From the NCBI GenBank assembly GCA_021296095.1, contig JAGWBB010000015.1:28426-67345 (forward strand): a DNA stretch of 38,920 bases. The letters are read 5' to 3'. The DNA comes from Desulfurellaceae bacterium. GTDB taxonomy: Bacteria > Desulfobacterota > Binatia > Bin18. The notes under the pieces were generated by a model, which was not told the DNA's origin, did no database searches, and saw only the letters and a list, made by a program, of their open reading frames with translations. The position numbers and the translations under genes are program-made. This document shows positions 1 through 7,752 of this stretch, piece after piece (position 1 is the first letter of the stretch; every line of letters starts with the position of its first letter).

Positions 1-316
1 GGGGTCCGACAAAGGTGAGGCCGGCCTCGGCACACCGGCGGGCAAAGTCGGCATTCTCACTCAGAAATCCGTAGCCCGGATGAATGGCCCCACAGCCGGC
101 CTGTTTGGCCAGCTCCACAATCCGCCCGGCGTCGAGGTAGGAGGCCGGCCCGGTCCCACCCAGCGGTTGGGCATCATCGGCCTTGCGGGTATGTAGCGAC
201 TGGGCGTCGTCCTCGGAAAACACGGCCACGGTCCGCACGCCCAGCTCGGCCGCGGCCCGCGCAATACGAATGGCGATTTCGCCTCGATTGGCGATTAAAA
301 GGCTGCTCAGACTCAT
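1..316 (-). CDS. Biotin carboxylase N-terminal domain (partial)
   Basis: The window edge cuts this gene; only its first 105 codons are present, reading leftwards from an ATG at 316. The protein opens with [17 protein letters not shown] and continues with [16 protein letters not shown], the signature of the biotin-carboxylase N-terminal (pre-ATP-grasp) domain of acetyl-, propionyl-, methylcrotonyl- and pyruvate-carboxylases. Family members carboxylate biotin with ATP and bicarbonate. The nearby CoA-transferases would suit an acyl-CoA carboxylase, but which carboxylase this is, and whether it is fused to BCCP or carboxyltransferase domains, cannot be decided from the fragment. The ribosome-binding site is weak (GTGAG about 5 nt upstream). 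Confidence 0.9.
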   Translation of the reverse strand, partial: MSLSSLLIANRGEIAIRIARAAAELGVRTVAVFSEDDAQSLHTRKADDAQPLGGTGPASYLDAGRIVELAKQAGCGAIHPGYGFLSENADFARRCAEAGLTFVGP

Positions 317-371
317 ATGGCTCACTTGTCAGGATTCGAAATGGTAGATACTGAAGCTCCCATCTCATACG

Positions 372-857
372 TCACGCTTTTCTCCTATATACGCTCCCCG
401 TAGTGAAGAATTCTCTCGGTGGATCGACTAGGACGCTATCCCGCTCCAGTTCGTAGCCGCGCCCTTCAAGTATCTGACGTATCATGCGACCGATCATCTG
501 TTTGAATAGGTCCACTTGTCCACATTGGTCGAAATCTTGTTTATACCGTCCGGGGAGGCGCTGATTCAGAGGCTCCACAGCCGGTTTTCCATTATCGCTC
601 GCATTCTCCATGAGACCGATGATTTCATCTTGGGTTAAGAAGTCGTACCACAGCCTGTGTCCGAAGGAGGTAGCGTAGATGTTCTTATCGAAAGTAGAGG
701 GGGAGTAGTCCATAGATTCACTCTTTCCGGTGTGTGCGTAGCCTTTAACTTTGGTCTTCCCTTCCTTAAAAACGAGCTGCTCGGGCGGTGGCAAAAAATC
801 CTCTATGACTTGGACATTGCCCAGAGGTTCATCCGTGTATGTGATTTTCTTCATCAT
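372..857 (-). CDS. BrnA-like antitoxin N-terminus fused to an unknown domain
   Basis: This 161-aa protein starts at ATG 857 (a second ATG follows directly). Its first 35 or so residues (KKITYTDEPLG, then VIEDFLPPPEQLVFKE) are typical of CopG/BrnA-type antitoxins partnered with BrnT. Where a BrnA would continue into its ribbon-helix-helix DNA-binding part (roughly KVTxSLSKxSxxFFK), the sequence changes abruptly to an unrelated stretch of about 120 residues ending in FKQMIGRMIRQILEGRGYEL and FFTTGSVYRR, which I do not recognise. The gene overlaps the 3' end of the brnT remnant by 29 nt, the usual toxin-antitoxin order. I infer a chimera in which the antitoxin lost its DNA-binding half. Whether it is still expressed is unknown. 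It could instead be an uncharacterised antitoxin subtype. Confidence 0.6.
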   Translation of the reverse strand: MMKKITYTDEPLGNVQVIEDFLPPPEQLVFKEGKTKVKGYAHTGKSESMDYSPSTFDKNIYATSFGHRLWYDFLTQDEIIGLMENASDNGKPAVEPLNQRLPGRYKQDFDQCGQVDLFKQMIGRMIRQILEGRGYELERDSVLVDPPREFFTTGSVYRRKA

Positions 858-1116
858 AGGTCTGTTTTCCTTTTCGCCAATACCCGGCGCCGATAATGCG
901 AATGACACTACCCCGGTAGGTAAACCGAACGGTGAGAATCCCAGCGCCGACCTTGCCGAAACAATAATATCTTTCCTCTTCCTGGCTATGGGACAGATCT
1001 TTGGCGATCACACGCTGCGGATCAGCGAAGGCGTACTGCGCAGCTTCAAACGCGACTCCATGCTTCAATTGGTTTTCGCTGTTCTTTTTCTCGTCCTACT
1101 CGAAGCTCTGATCCAC
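829..1116 (-). pseudogene. brnT: BrnT family toxin (DUF497), nonsense codon near N-terminus
   Basis: The downstream part reads KHGVAFEAAQYAFADPQRVI, LSHSQEEERYYCFGKV, LTVRFTYRG and GAGYWRKGK, the hallmark blocks of BrnT, a RelE-fold ribonuclease toxin. Read upstream in the same frame, the conserved opening FEWDEKKN appears as F-E-stop-D-E-K-K-N, because the Trp codon is TAG at 1096-1098. A plausible original start is GTG 1114-1116 (VDQSFE). The only start left after the stop is TTG at 1068, which would remove the first beta-strand. All later family motifs are intact, so the lesion looks recent. The 3' end overlaps the following BrnA-like gene. I conclude the toxin is probably inactive, unless the TAG is a sequencing error or is suppressed. 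Confidence 0.75.
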
Positions 1117-1180
1117 CGAGAGAGGATAGCACGAATGATAGCTATCAATACAGCCATGCCCGCATACGCACGGGTCAGGA

Positions 1181-1203
1181 GGAGCAGGTTTCAGACCTGC
1201 CCC
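1181..1203. repeat. Short palindrome, GGxGCAGGT/ACCTGCCCC type
   Basis: An intergenic hairpin with arms GGAGCAGGT and ACCTGCCCC (one mismatch) around a 5-nt loop. It lies between brnT and the amidohydrolase gene. Its layout, G-rich arm ending in TGCCCC followed by CTA, is like that of the hairpin at 4989, so the two may belong to a REP-like class. It has no T-tract, so it is unlikely to be a terminator. The rest of 1117-1330 holds nothing recognisable except the RBS of the next gene. Confidence 0.4.
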
Positions 1204-1330
1204 CTATCCTTTTTGTCGCAGTTCAAAAACCCCTACTATGGGTTCGGTCATCAACGATATCTTTTTTCCGTTGACAGACGGAAAGCGGGTGCGGGATAAT
1301 CGGGTTTTCTCTTAGCCAGGAGGGACGACG

Positions 1331-2428
1331 ATGGCAAACGGTGCAATTTTCTCGGCGGACTCGCATACCATGGAACCGGCCGACCTGTGGCTGGAGCGTA
1401 TTGATCACACCTTTCGTGACCGCGCCCCACGCGTGATCAAAAACCACGAGGGCAAACCGGGCAGCTTTTTTGTGGCTGAGGGCCTGACCCCATTTCCGGT
1501 CGGCGGCGGCTTTGCCGCAGGCAAAGACCCCAAAGACCTGGAGACCAACCAGAATGTCGGCTACGAGGAAGCCCGGCCCAGCGGCTGGGACCCGGTCGAG
1601 CGCCTCAAAGATCAGGATATCGACGGAGTCGAGGGCGAGGTGCTGTACACCACGCTGGGCATGTTTCTGTTTCACCTCAAAGATGTCAATCTCCAGTGGG
1701 CCAGCTTTCGGGCCTATAACGACTGGATGGCAGAGTTTTCCGGCCACGACCCGAAACGGCTGATCGGGCTGGGCCTGATTGCCATGCAGGATGTCGATCA
1801 GGCTGTTCATGAACTCCAGCGGCTTGCCGACAAGGGACTCCGGGGAGCCATGATCAACGCAGCCGCTCCCGGCGACGTGCCGTTCAGCGACACCCATTTT
1901 GATCCGTTCTGGGCGGCGGCTCAGGACTTGCAGATGCCGGTCAGCCTCCACATCCTGACCGGCAAGCAGAACATTCGGCTCAAGAAGGGCCGGGTAGCCT
2001 CCAATATGTCGATCATCCACGAGGTCCAGTATTCGCTGACCGATCTGATCTACAACGGCGTGCTTGAGCGCTTTCCCGGCCTCAGGCTGGTATCGGCCGA
2101 AAACGACATCGGCTGGGTCGCCCACTATCTCAACCGGCTGGACATCTCCTACGAGACGCTGCGCTATATTGACCCGACCCCCATCAGCATGCTGCCCAGC
2201 GAGTACTTCACGCGCCAGGTCTACGCCACCTTCCAGGATGACCGGCCCGGCGTGCTGACCAGCCAACTGATCGGCCAGGACAACTTCATGTGGGCGTCCG
2301 ACTTCCCCCACCGGGCCTCAACCTGGCCCAACTCACGGGCGATTATCGAGCAGAACTTTGCCGACGTGTCAGACGAGATCAAGCGCAAGATCACCTACGA
2401 GAACATCCATCGGCTGTACGGCTTCTAA
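1331..2428 (+). CDS. Amidohydrolase family 2 metal-dependent hydrolase
   Basis: A 365-aa protein that opens with FSADSHTMEPADLWLERI, the form of the N-terminal motif common in amidohydrolase-2 (TIM-barrel) proteins, and near the end has FMWASDFPHRASTWPNSR, which carries the conserved Asp of the barrel active site (SDFPH). Internal PVSLHILTG and SAENDIGWVAHYL also match family metal-site and core segments. The family includes decarboxylases and hydrolases of aromatic or xenobiotic acids; the substrate here is not evident. The HxH pair of the classical family is replaced by DSH, as in many members of this subgroup. The start is well supported by AGGAGGG 6-8 nt upstream. It converges on the CoA-transferase gene with a 9-nt gap and no obvious terminator. 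Confidence 0.9.
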   Translation: MANGAIFSADSHTMEPADLWLERIDHTFRDRAPRVIKNHEGKPGSFFVAEGLTPFPVGGGFAAGKDPKDLETNQNVGYEEARPSGWDPVERLKDQDIDGVEGEVLYTTLGMFLFHLKDVNLQWASFRAYNDWMAEFSGHDPKRLIGLGLIAMQDVDQAVHELQRLADKGLRGAMINAAAPGDVPFSDTHFDPFWAAAQDLQMPVSLHILTGKQNIRLKKGRVASNMSIIHEVQYSLTDLIYNGVLERFPGLRLVSAENDIGWVAHYLNRLDISYETLRYIDPTPISMLPSEYFTRQVYATFQDDRPGVLTSQLIGQDNFMWASDFPHRASTWPNSRAIIEQNFADVSDEIKRKITYENIHRLYGF

Positions 2429-2437
2429 AACCGCTAC

Positions 2438-3652
2438 TCAGTTCAGGACCTCTTTGTCCTGCAGTCCGGCCACCTCGGTCGGGCTGAGGCCCAGCACCTC
2501 GGTCAGCACGTAGTCGTTATCCTGGCCAAAGGTCGGGGCGTGTCGCCACACCTCACACGGGGTGTGGGACATCTTCCACGGAATCCCCAGGTGGCGGCGC
2601 ACGCCGATCTCCGGGTGGTCGTGCTCGACATAGGTGCTGCGGGATTCGACCTGCGGGTCGGTCAGCATTTCCCGACCGTTCAGAGCCGGATAGGCCGCCA
2701 CCCCAACCGCTTGGAGCGTCTCGGTCGCCTCCTGGGCGGTCCGCTCCTGGGTCCAGGCGGTCACGATCTGTTCCAGCTCGTCTTCGTTGGCCTTGCGGGC
2801 GGCGGCACTGGCAAAGCGCGGATCGTCGGCCAGACCGGGCTGACCGATCGCCGCGCAGCACTGCCGCCATTCGTCCTCAGTCCCGACCACAATGCTGACC
2901 CAGGCGTCGTCGCCCTGGCTGCGAAAGACGCCGTGGGGCGCCATGTACGGATCGCGGTTGCCCATGCGCGGCGGCTGATTGCCGTTCATGGTGTAGTCCA
3001 TGATGGCTTCGGGCAGCAGCATGGCGCAGGCTTCACGCTGGGAGAGATCGATATACTGGCCGTGGCCGGTCTTTTCGCGGTACAGCAGGGCGCACATGAT
3101 GGCGTACGAGCCGTGGACACCGCCGTTCGGATCGCCGTACGAAAAGCCGGCCTGGCGCGGCCCGTCGTCAATATAGCCGGTCAGGGCCGACATGCCGCTC
3201 AGCGCCACCTGGGGTGGCCCGTACGACACATAGCCCTTCTCCGGGCCGGTCTGACCGTAGCCCGACAGCGAGGCCATGATGATGTCGGGCTTGAGCGCGC
3301 GCAGGACCTCATAGCCCAGGCCCATTTTTTCCATCACCCCGCCGGCAAAGTTTTCGATCACAATATCGCTTTTGGCGACGAGCTGTTTGGCCAGCTGTAT
3401 CCCCTCGGGCTTCTTCAGATCGAGCGACAGGGAACGCTTGCCCTGATTGTACTGGTTGAAATAGCCGCAGCGGTTGATGCCCGTTTCATTGTCGGCCCAG
3501 GGGGGAATCATACGCGACGGACACAGCCGCGTCTGGCTCTCAATCCGAATGACTTCGGCGCCCAGATGGGCCAGCTGCAGCGCCCCGTAGGGTCCGGCCC
3601 AGGCCCAACAAAAGTCGGCAACACGAATTCCGTCCAGTGGTGGTTTGCTCAT
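2438..3652 (-). CDS. CaiB/BaiF family III CoA-transferase (copy 1)
   Basis: A 404-aa protein of the usual length for family III CoA-transferases (formyl-CoA transferase, CaiB, BaiF type). Visible motifs are ADFCWAWAGPYGALQLAHLG at the CoA-binding N-terminus, GAEVIRIES, NFAGGVMEKMGLGYE and GHGQYIDLSQREA, whose Asp (about residue 202) matches the catalytic aspartate that forms the acyl-CoA anhydride. The substrate is unknown. It lies 14 nt downstream of a second CoA-transferase on the same strand, so the two are probably co-transcribed and may act on one acid or form a heteromer. The start is ATG 3652. Confidence 0.92.
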   Translation of the reverse strand: MSKPPLDGIRVADFCWAWAGPYGALQLAHLGAEVIRIESQTRLCPSRMIPPWADNETGINRCGYFNQYNQGKRSLSLDLKKPEGIQLAKQLVAKSDIVIENFAGGVMEKMGLGYEVLRALKPDIIMASLSGYGQTGPEKGYVSYGPPQVALSGMSALTGYIDDGPRQAGFSYGDPNGGVHGSYAIMCALLYREKTGHGQYIDLSQREACAMLLPEAIMDYTMNGNQPPRMGNRDPYMAPHGVFRSQGDDAWVSIVVGTEDEWRQCCAAIGQPGLADDPRFASAAARKANEDELEQIVTAWTQERTAQEATETLQAVGVAAYPALNGREMLTDPQVESRSTYVEHDHPEIGVRRHLGIPWKMSHTPCEVWRHAPTFGQDNDYVLTEVLGLSPTEVAGLQDKEVLN

Positions 3653-3666
3653 GGCGTGTCTCCCAA

Positions 3667-4875
3667 TTAGATGATGCCGGCCTGCTGAAGCTGCGCCAGC
3701 TCCTGCTCAGCCATGCCCAGCTCGGCATATACCTCGGTGTTGTGCTGGCCCAGACACGGCGCCGGGCGACGCAGCGTCCAGGGTGTTTCGGACATGGTGT
3801 GGGGGGCGGTCGGGTAGGTATGGGTGCCAGCCTCAGGATGGGCGACTTCGGCAAAAAAGCCGCGGACTTTCAGATGCTCGGAGTTCAGCAGGTCGCCCAT
3901 GGTCGAGACCGGGGCAAACGGAATACGACGAGACTGGGTCAGATGGTACAGCTCGTCGACCGACTGCTCTTTGACCCACGGCTCCAGAAACAGCTGGAGT
4001 GCGTCCCAGTTCTCGGCCCGGTCCAGCCGGGTCTTGAAGATCTCCTCGTTGGCCCAGTCCGGGTTGCCCATCAGATCGACAAAGCGCTGCCACTGGTGTT
4101 CCTCAACGCAGGCGACATAGATCCAGCCGTCTTTGCACTCTATGATATCGAGCGGCCGGATGGCTTTATTGCCGGTAAAGCGCACCACGACCTGATCGGC
4201 ATAGGTCGGCATGATGCCGGCAAACTCGGAGATGCCCATCAGACACTCCTGGATTGAAAAATCGATGTGCTGGCCGTGGCCGTCCTGAAAGCGCGAGAAC
4301 AGGGCGGCCAGCGAGGCTGTTGCGGCGTGGATGCCGGCCTGAAAGCCCGACTGCTGGCCAAACACCCGCAGCGGCGGCAAATCCTCGCTACCGGGGCCAC
4401 CGCCGTTCAGGTAGCACAACCCACCCGCGTTCCAGGTCGTCAGGTCATAGGCTGCGTAGTCCTTGCGCGGTCCGGTGAGACCAAAGGGCGTGATCGAGGT
4501 CATGACCAGCCCGGCGTTCATCCCGGCCAGGCGCTCATAGTCCAGGCCCTGGGCGGCCATGCGGGTCGGATGGACGTTGTGAATCAGCAGGTCGGCTTTG
4601 GCGACCAGCCGGTCGAACACCGCCCGGCCGCGGCCGTCGGTCATATCCAGGGTCACGCCCCGCTTATTGGTGTTCAGATACAGGTACAGACCGCTTTTTT
4701 CAGGGTGGGGGGTGCCGCCCGGAAACGGTCCGCGCTGGCGAGCCGTATCGCCGCCGGGCGGTTCGATCTTGATCACCTCAGCGCCCATATCGGCCATCAG
4801 TTTGGCCGCATAGGACGCGCCGACCATATCGCCGCATTCGATAATCCTAAAGCCTTCCAGTGCAAGCCCCGGCAT
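3667..4875 (-). CDS. CaiB/BaiF family III CoA-transferase (copy 2)
   Basis: Starting at ATG 4875, which has a clear GAAGGAGGG about 6 nt upstream, the product is 402 aa. An upstream extension in the same frame is not supported. It shares the family layout with the downstream gene: MLADMGAEV-type CoA-binding region (AKLMADMGAEVIKIEPPGGD), HNVHPTRMAAQGLDYE, SITPFGLTGPRKDYAAYDLT and GHGQHIDFSIQE with the predicted catalytic Asp near residue 205. Identity to its neighbour looks modest, so this is an old duplication or a two-subunit arrangement rather than a recent copy. It is the first gene of the pair; the region upstream holds a palindrome and the divergent DUF4911 gene. Confidence 0.92.
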   Translation of the reverse strand: MPGLALEGFRIIECGDMVGASYAAKLMADMGAEVIKIEPPGGDTARQRGPFPGGTPHPEKSGLYLYLNTNKRGVTLDMTDGRGRAVFDRLVAKADLLIHNVHPTRMAAQGLDYERLAGMNAGLVMTSITPFGLTGPRKDYAAYDLTTWNAGGLCYLNGGGPGSEDLPPLRVFGQQSGFQAGIHAATASLAALFSRFQDGHGQHIDFSIQECLMGISEFAGIMPTYADQVVVRFTGNKAIRPLDIIECKDGWIYVACVEEHQWQRFVDLMGNPDWANEEIFKTRLDRAENWDALQLFLEPWVKEQSVDELYHLTQSRRIPFAPVSTMGDLLNSEHLKVRGFFAEVAHPEAGTHTYPTAPHTMSETPWTLRRPAPCLGQHNTEVYAELGMAEQELAQLQQAGII

Positions 4876-4988
4876 GAAACCCTCCTTCTTCCGGCCGCCG
4901 CTCGGTGCGGCGCGGACTGGCGTCCGCCAACTGTAGTCAGCCGTGCTCAGGCCGTCAAGCTGAGAGGCCACAGCTGGTCCCCCGCCCC

Positions 4989-5010
4989 GGGCAACCACGG
5001 GGGGTTGCCC
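4989..5010. repeat. REP-like palindrome GGGCAACC/GGTTGCCC
   Basis: A perfect 8-bp inverted repeat with a 6-nt loop (ACGGGG), followed by CCTAC. It sits between the divergent CoA-transferase and DUF4911 genes. Palindromes of this general form occur widely in environmental bacterial genomes as intergenic REP-like units; I see only this copy and the related hairpin at 1181 in the window. No T-run follows, so it is not an obvious terminator. Confidence 0.5.
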
Positions 5011-5046
5011 CTACAGGTCCCAGACCGCACAGTAGGCCCAGCGCCT

Positions 5047-5319
5047 ATGGACGTCATCGAAATCTATCTGCGGGTCCGGCGGACGGACATCGCCTATATC
5101 AAATTCATCCTCGAATCCTACGAGGACCTCGGCATTGTGCGGACGGTTGACCGCAAAAAAGCCACGATTGTGGTCCTGGCCATGCCAGACTTTATCGACC
5201 ACGTCCGGGCGGTCCTGCACGCCCTCGGTCAGGAACTGGAGCTGTACGAGATTACTCCGCCGGCCGAGCAGGAGACGGACGGGGACTGGCTGGTGGAGAA
5301 GATCCGGCGCGGAGAATAG
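5047..5319 (+). CDS. DUF4911 family protein
   Basis: A 90-aa protein from ATG 5047. It begins with IEIYLRVRRTDIAYIKFILE and then SYEDLGIVRTVD, which I recognise as the DUF4911 pattern, a short alpha/beta domain of unknown role found mainly in Deltaproteobacteria-like genomes. It has no signal peptide or membrane segment. A longer reading frame continues upstream but is only the antisense of the CoA-transferase. The gene converges on tatC with a 4-nt gap. In relatives such genes often lie beside housekeeping genes, but no function can be inferred from this sequence. Confidence 0.8.
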   Translation: MDVIEIYLRVRRTDIAYIKFILESYEDLGIVRTVDRKKATIVVLAMPDFIDHVRAVLHALGQELELYEITPPAEQETDGDWLVEKIRRGE

Positions 5320-5323
5320 CGGT

Positions 5324-6067
5324 TCAGGTGTCGGCGTTCTCGTCCGGCGCTCTGGCAAACACATAGGCCACCCCGATGCTCAGCCCGTACAGCAGGAGCA
5401 GCGGCCCGGCCAGCAGGAGCTGGGAAATGGCGTCGGGCGGGGTCAGCACCGCAGCCAGGACAAAGATCGCCAGGATGGCATAGCGGAAGGCGCCAATCAG
5501 GGTGCGGTGGGTCAGCAAACCGATCCGGGCAAAGAAAAAGCTCAGAATCGGGAGCTGAAAGGTCACGCCAAAGGCCAGCAGGGTGCGCGCGCTGAAGCTC
5601 AGGTATTCGCTGATACGCAGGGTCGCCTCAACGTCAATGCTCTCGAACTGCTCAATAAAAAAGGCGTAGGCAATGGGCAGGACGATTGTGTAGCAAAACC
5701 CACCGCCCAGAACGAAAAAGAACGAACAAAAGCCGACAAACGGCCACACGTAGCGCTTTTCATTGGCGTACAAACCCGGCGCCACAAAGCGCCACAGCTG
5801 GTAAAACACCCCGGGGCTGGCCAGGAACAAGGCGGCGATGAACGCGACCTTGATCTTGGTAAAAAAGGCTTCGGTCGGGCTGGTGCCGATCAGGCTGCAG
5901 TCGGGACAGGCGTGCAGCAGCGGCTCGCGCAGAAAGCCGAACAGCCAGTCGGCAAACACATAGGTCGGCACGAACGCCACGGCGATGGACAGCAGAGCCT
6001 TGACGATGCGGGAGCGGAGTTCTTCCAGATGACCCATGAGCGACATCGTGGTGTCGTCAGGGGTCAT
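5324..6067 (-). CDS. tatC: Sec-independent translocase subunit TatC
   Basis: A 247-aa integral membrane protein with six hydrophobic segments. The N-terminal signature [15 protein letters not shown], including the functionally essential Glu, is intact, as are [33 protein letters not shown] with the family Pro and the Phe-Tyr-Gln core, and the later [10 protein letters not shown] and [20 protein letters not shown]. TatC binds the twin-arginine signal peptide and nucleates the folded-protein exporter of the inner membrane. Its ATG overlaps the tatA stop codon by 4 nt (ATGA), indicating translational coupling in a tatA-tatC operon. No separate second TatA/TatB gene is present in the window. Confidence 0.96.
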   Translation of the reverse strand: MTPDDTTMSLMGHLEELRSRIVKALLSIAVAFVPTYVFADWLFGFLREPLLHACPDCSLIGTSPTEAFFTKIKVAFIAALFLASPGVFYQLWRFVAPGLYANEKRYVWPFVGFCSFFFVLGGGFCYTIVLPIAYAFFIEQFESIDVEATLRISEYLSFSARTLLAFGVTFQLPILSFFFARIGLLTHRTLIGAFRYAILAIFVLAAVLTPPDAISQLLLAGPLLLLYGLSIGVAYVFARAPDENADT

Positions 6068-6405
6068 TGAACGGGCTTCTCCTTGTCGGGCTGGGAGGCG
6101 GGGTCGGGGAGCGGCGGAGCGGCGGCCGGAGCGGGCACAGTGGACGATGCTCTCTTCTCGATCTGATGGTCATCCTCGTCGTCCGCTTTGTCACCGGCCC
6201 GCGCGCTGTGTTCGGCCTGGCGGACCTCCTCTTCGAGCAGCACGCGGGCGTTGTCCAACTCTTCGCTCACCCCGCTGGTGGCGCGTCGAAACTCGCCCAG
6301 CGTCCTGCCCAGCCCCCGGGCCAGCTCGGGCAGGCGTTTCGGGCCCAGCACGACAAGGGCAACCACGAGAATCACAATCAATTCAGGCGCACCAATACCG
6401 AACAT
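6064..6405 (-). CDS. tatA: Tat translocase pore protein TatA/TatB family
   Basis: A 113-aa protein with the classical fold order: short periplasmic start MFGIGAPEL, one hydrophobic helix, the [20 protein letters not shown] hinge and amphipathic helix, then a hydrophilic tail. The acidic residue at position 8 and the long tail leave TatA versus TatB undecided. Residues 74-89 ([16 protein letters not shown]) are encoded entirely by a copy of the dispersed palindromic repeat described at 6140, inserted in frame in the variable tail where it should be tolerated. The tail then becomes Ala/Pro-rich. The gene overlaps tatC by 4 nt and is divergent from the deacetylase-like gene, with promoter-like sequence between them. 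Confidence 0.94.
   Translation of the reverse strand: MFGIGAPELIVILVVALVVLGPKRLPELARGLGRTLGEFRRATSGVSEELDNARVLLEEEVRQAEHSARAGDKADDEDDHQIEKRASSTVPAPAAAPPLPDPASQPDKEKPVQ
6140..6186 (-). repeat. Palindromic repeat copy R1, inside tatA
   Basis: This 47-bp copy reads, along the minus strand, GCGGACGACGAGGATGACC at the left, ATCGAGAAGAGA in the core and GCATCGTCCAC at the right. It aligns with copies R3, R4 and R6 across both arms and the core AAGAAGAG-type box. It is in frame with tatA and adds about 16 strongly charged residues to the cytoplasmic tail. Confidence 0.8.
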
Positions 6406-6414
6406 CGCTCACCC

Positions 6415-6443
6415 TTAGCTTTCGCCAGCCACGCTAGTATAAT
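6415..6443 (+). promoter_or_regulatory. Candidate sigma70 promoter in tatA/deacetylase divergent region
   Basis: A perfect TATAAT lies at 6438-6443 with a weak -35 (TTAGCT) 17 nt upstream, placing transcription start about 25-28 nt before the deacetylase ATG. The same site read on the other strand gives TATACT, which could serve the divergent tatA gene. Found by eye only. Confidence 0.4.
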
Positions 6444-6476
6444 CGGACAAGCGACGCAAGCGAAGGGGGACCCAGC

Positions 6477-7511
6477 ATGCTCCGGACAGGCCTCGTTATT
6501 GACACACGCTATCAGGACCACCAACCCGGCCAGCAGCATCCGGAACGGCCGGCCCGGATCGGCAGCCTGTTGCGGGCGGTCGAGTCCTACCGGCGACCCG
6601 GCCTGACCTCGGTGGCTCCCCGCCTGGCCAGCGAGGACGAAATCGGCCTGATTCACGACACGGCTCATATCGGCCGGGTGGCGGCAACAGCCGGCCGACC
6701 CAGCTTCACCTTTGACGCCGATACCCAGGTGTCGGCCCTGTCCTACGACACCGCCCGCCTGGCCACCGGCGGCCTGCTGGCCATCCTCGACGCGGTCATG
6801 GACGGCGAGGTGGATAACGGCTTTGGCCTGGTCCGCCCGCCGGGCCATCATGCCGAGCGCAACCGGGCGATGGGCTTTTGCCTGTTCAACAGCGCGGCCA
6901 TCGGCGCCCAGTACCTCCGCGAGCGCTTCGGCCTCAGCCGCGTGCTGCTCATGGACTGGGACCTGCACCACGGCAACGGCAGCCAGCACAGCTTTTACGA
7001 CGATCCCGGCGTGCTGTACGCCTCGACCCACCAATACCCCTACTATCCGGGCACGGGCGCGGCCGAGGATGTCGGCCAGGGCACGGGCGCGGGCTATACG
7101 GTCAACCTGCCCATTCCGGCCGGCTGGGGCGACGCCGAATACCAGCACCTGTTCGAGACGATTCTTGATCCGATCTGCCGCCAGTTCGACCCCCAGTTCG
7201 TGCTGATTTCGGCCGGCTTTGACGCCCATGTCCGCGACCCCCTGGGCGGCCTACGAATGACCGAGGCGGGCTTCGGCGCCCTGGCCCGGGTGTTGCTGCG
7301 GGTCGCACGCGACCACGCCGGGGGGCGTTGCGCGGCCCTCCTGGAAGGCGGCTATGATCTCATCGGGCTCGAAAAATCCACCCTGCGGGTCCTGGACGAA
7401 ATGGGCGGCGCACAGCTCGACACGCCGCTGCCCGAGGTCGACAGCCCGCCCCTGTTGCCCCAGGTCGTGACCGTGCAGCGCAGCTACTGGGAGCTGGCAG
7501 ACAAATCCTGA
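6477..7511 (+). CDS. Histone deacetylase/AcuC family deacetylase
   Basis: A 344-aa protein of the arginase-deacetylase fold, closest in motif style to class II-like bacterial deacetylases (acetoin utilisation AcuC, acetylpolyamine amidohydrolase, HDAC-like). Catalytic and metal residues are all visible: the His pair in RPPGHHAERN (about 124-125), the Zn ligands in DWDLHHGNG (Asp162, His164) and AGFDAH (Asp249), and EGGYDL near the C-terminus. The expected reaction is Zn-dependent hydrolysis of an acetamide; the substrate could be acetyl-lysine, acetylpolyamine or another N-acetyl compound. An AGGGGGA RBS precedes ATG 6477. The last 15 codons resemble a remnant at 13318, suggesting a lost paralogue. 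The stretch 7512-7752 downstream holds no gene I can support. Confidence 0.93.
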   Translation: MLRTGLVIDTRYQDHQPGQQHPERPARIGSLLRAVESYRRPGLTSVAPRLASEDEIGLIHDTAHIGRVAATAGRPSFTFDADTQVSALSYDTARLATGGLLAILDAVMDGEVDNGFGLVRPPGHHAERNRAMGFCLFNSAAIGAQYLRERFGLSRVLLMDWDLHHGNGSQHSFYDDPGVLYASTHQYPYYPGTGAAEDVGQGTGAGYTVNLPIPAGWGDAEYQHLFETILDPICRQFDPQFVLISAGFDAHVRDPLGGLRMTEAGFGALARVLLRVARDHAGGRCAALLEGGYDLIGLEKSTLRVLDEMGGAQLDTPLPEVDSPPLLPQVVTVQRSYWELADKS

Positions 7512-7752
7512 TGGGCAACCACCGGGTCGGCTGAACGGCCCTCCGCTCTTCAGGCCCGGCCGGAGAGGTTCGGGCAGGACCGAGTCGGGACGCTTCCACG
7601 CCGTCTGTCACCGCAAACCCCGGTTCCAGAAACGAGGAATTGACTGTACCATTCGGGAAGTTTCTTCCCTGTCGAACAGCGTAGACGCTTTTTAGCAGGG
7701 CTTTTGAAGTGCCCTGGCCCTGATTTTTCAGGCTTGTGAGGAGGACAGACAC

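Noticed and set aside
1223-4257. Long antisense frames over the amidohydrolase (minus) and the two CoA-transferases (plus)
   Set aside because: Each overlaps a well-supported gene on the other strand and has no recognisable motif or RBS.
7640-7720. Small hairpins (GGGAAG/CTTCCC and CAGGGC/GCCCTG) before the VOC gene
   Set aside because: Six-base stems are expected by chance at this GC content and neither has a T-tract or conserved context.
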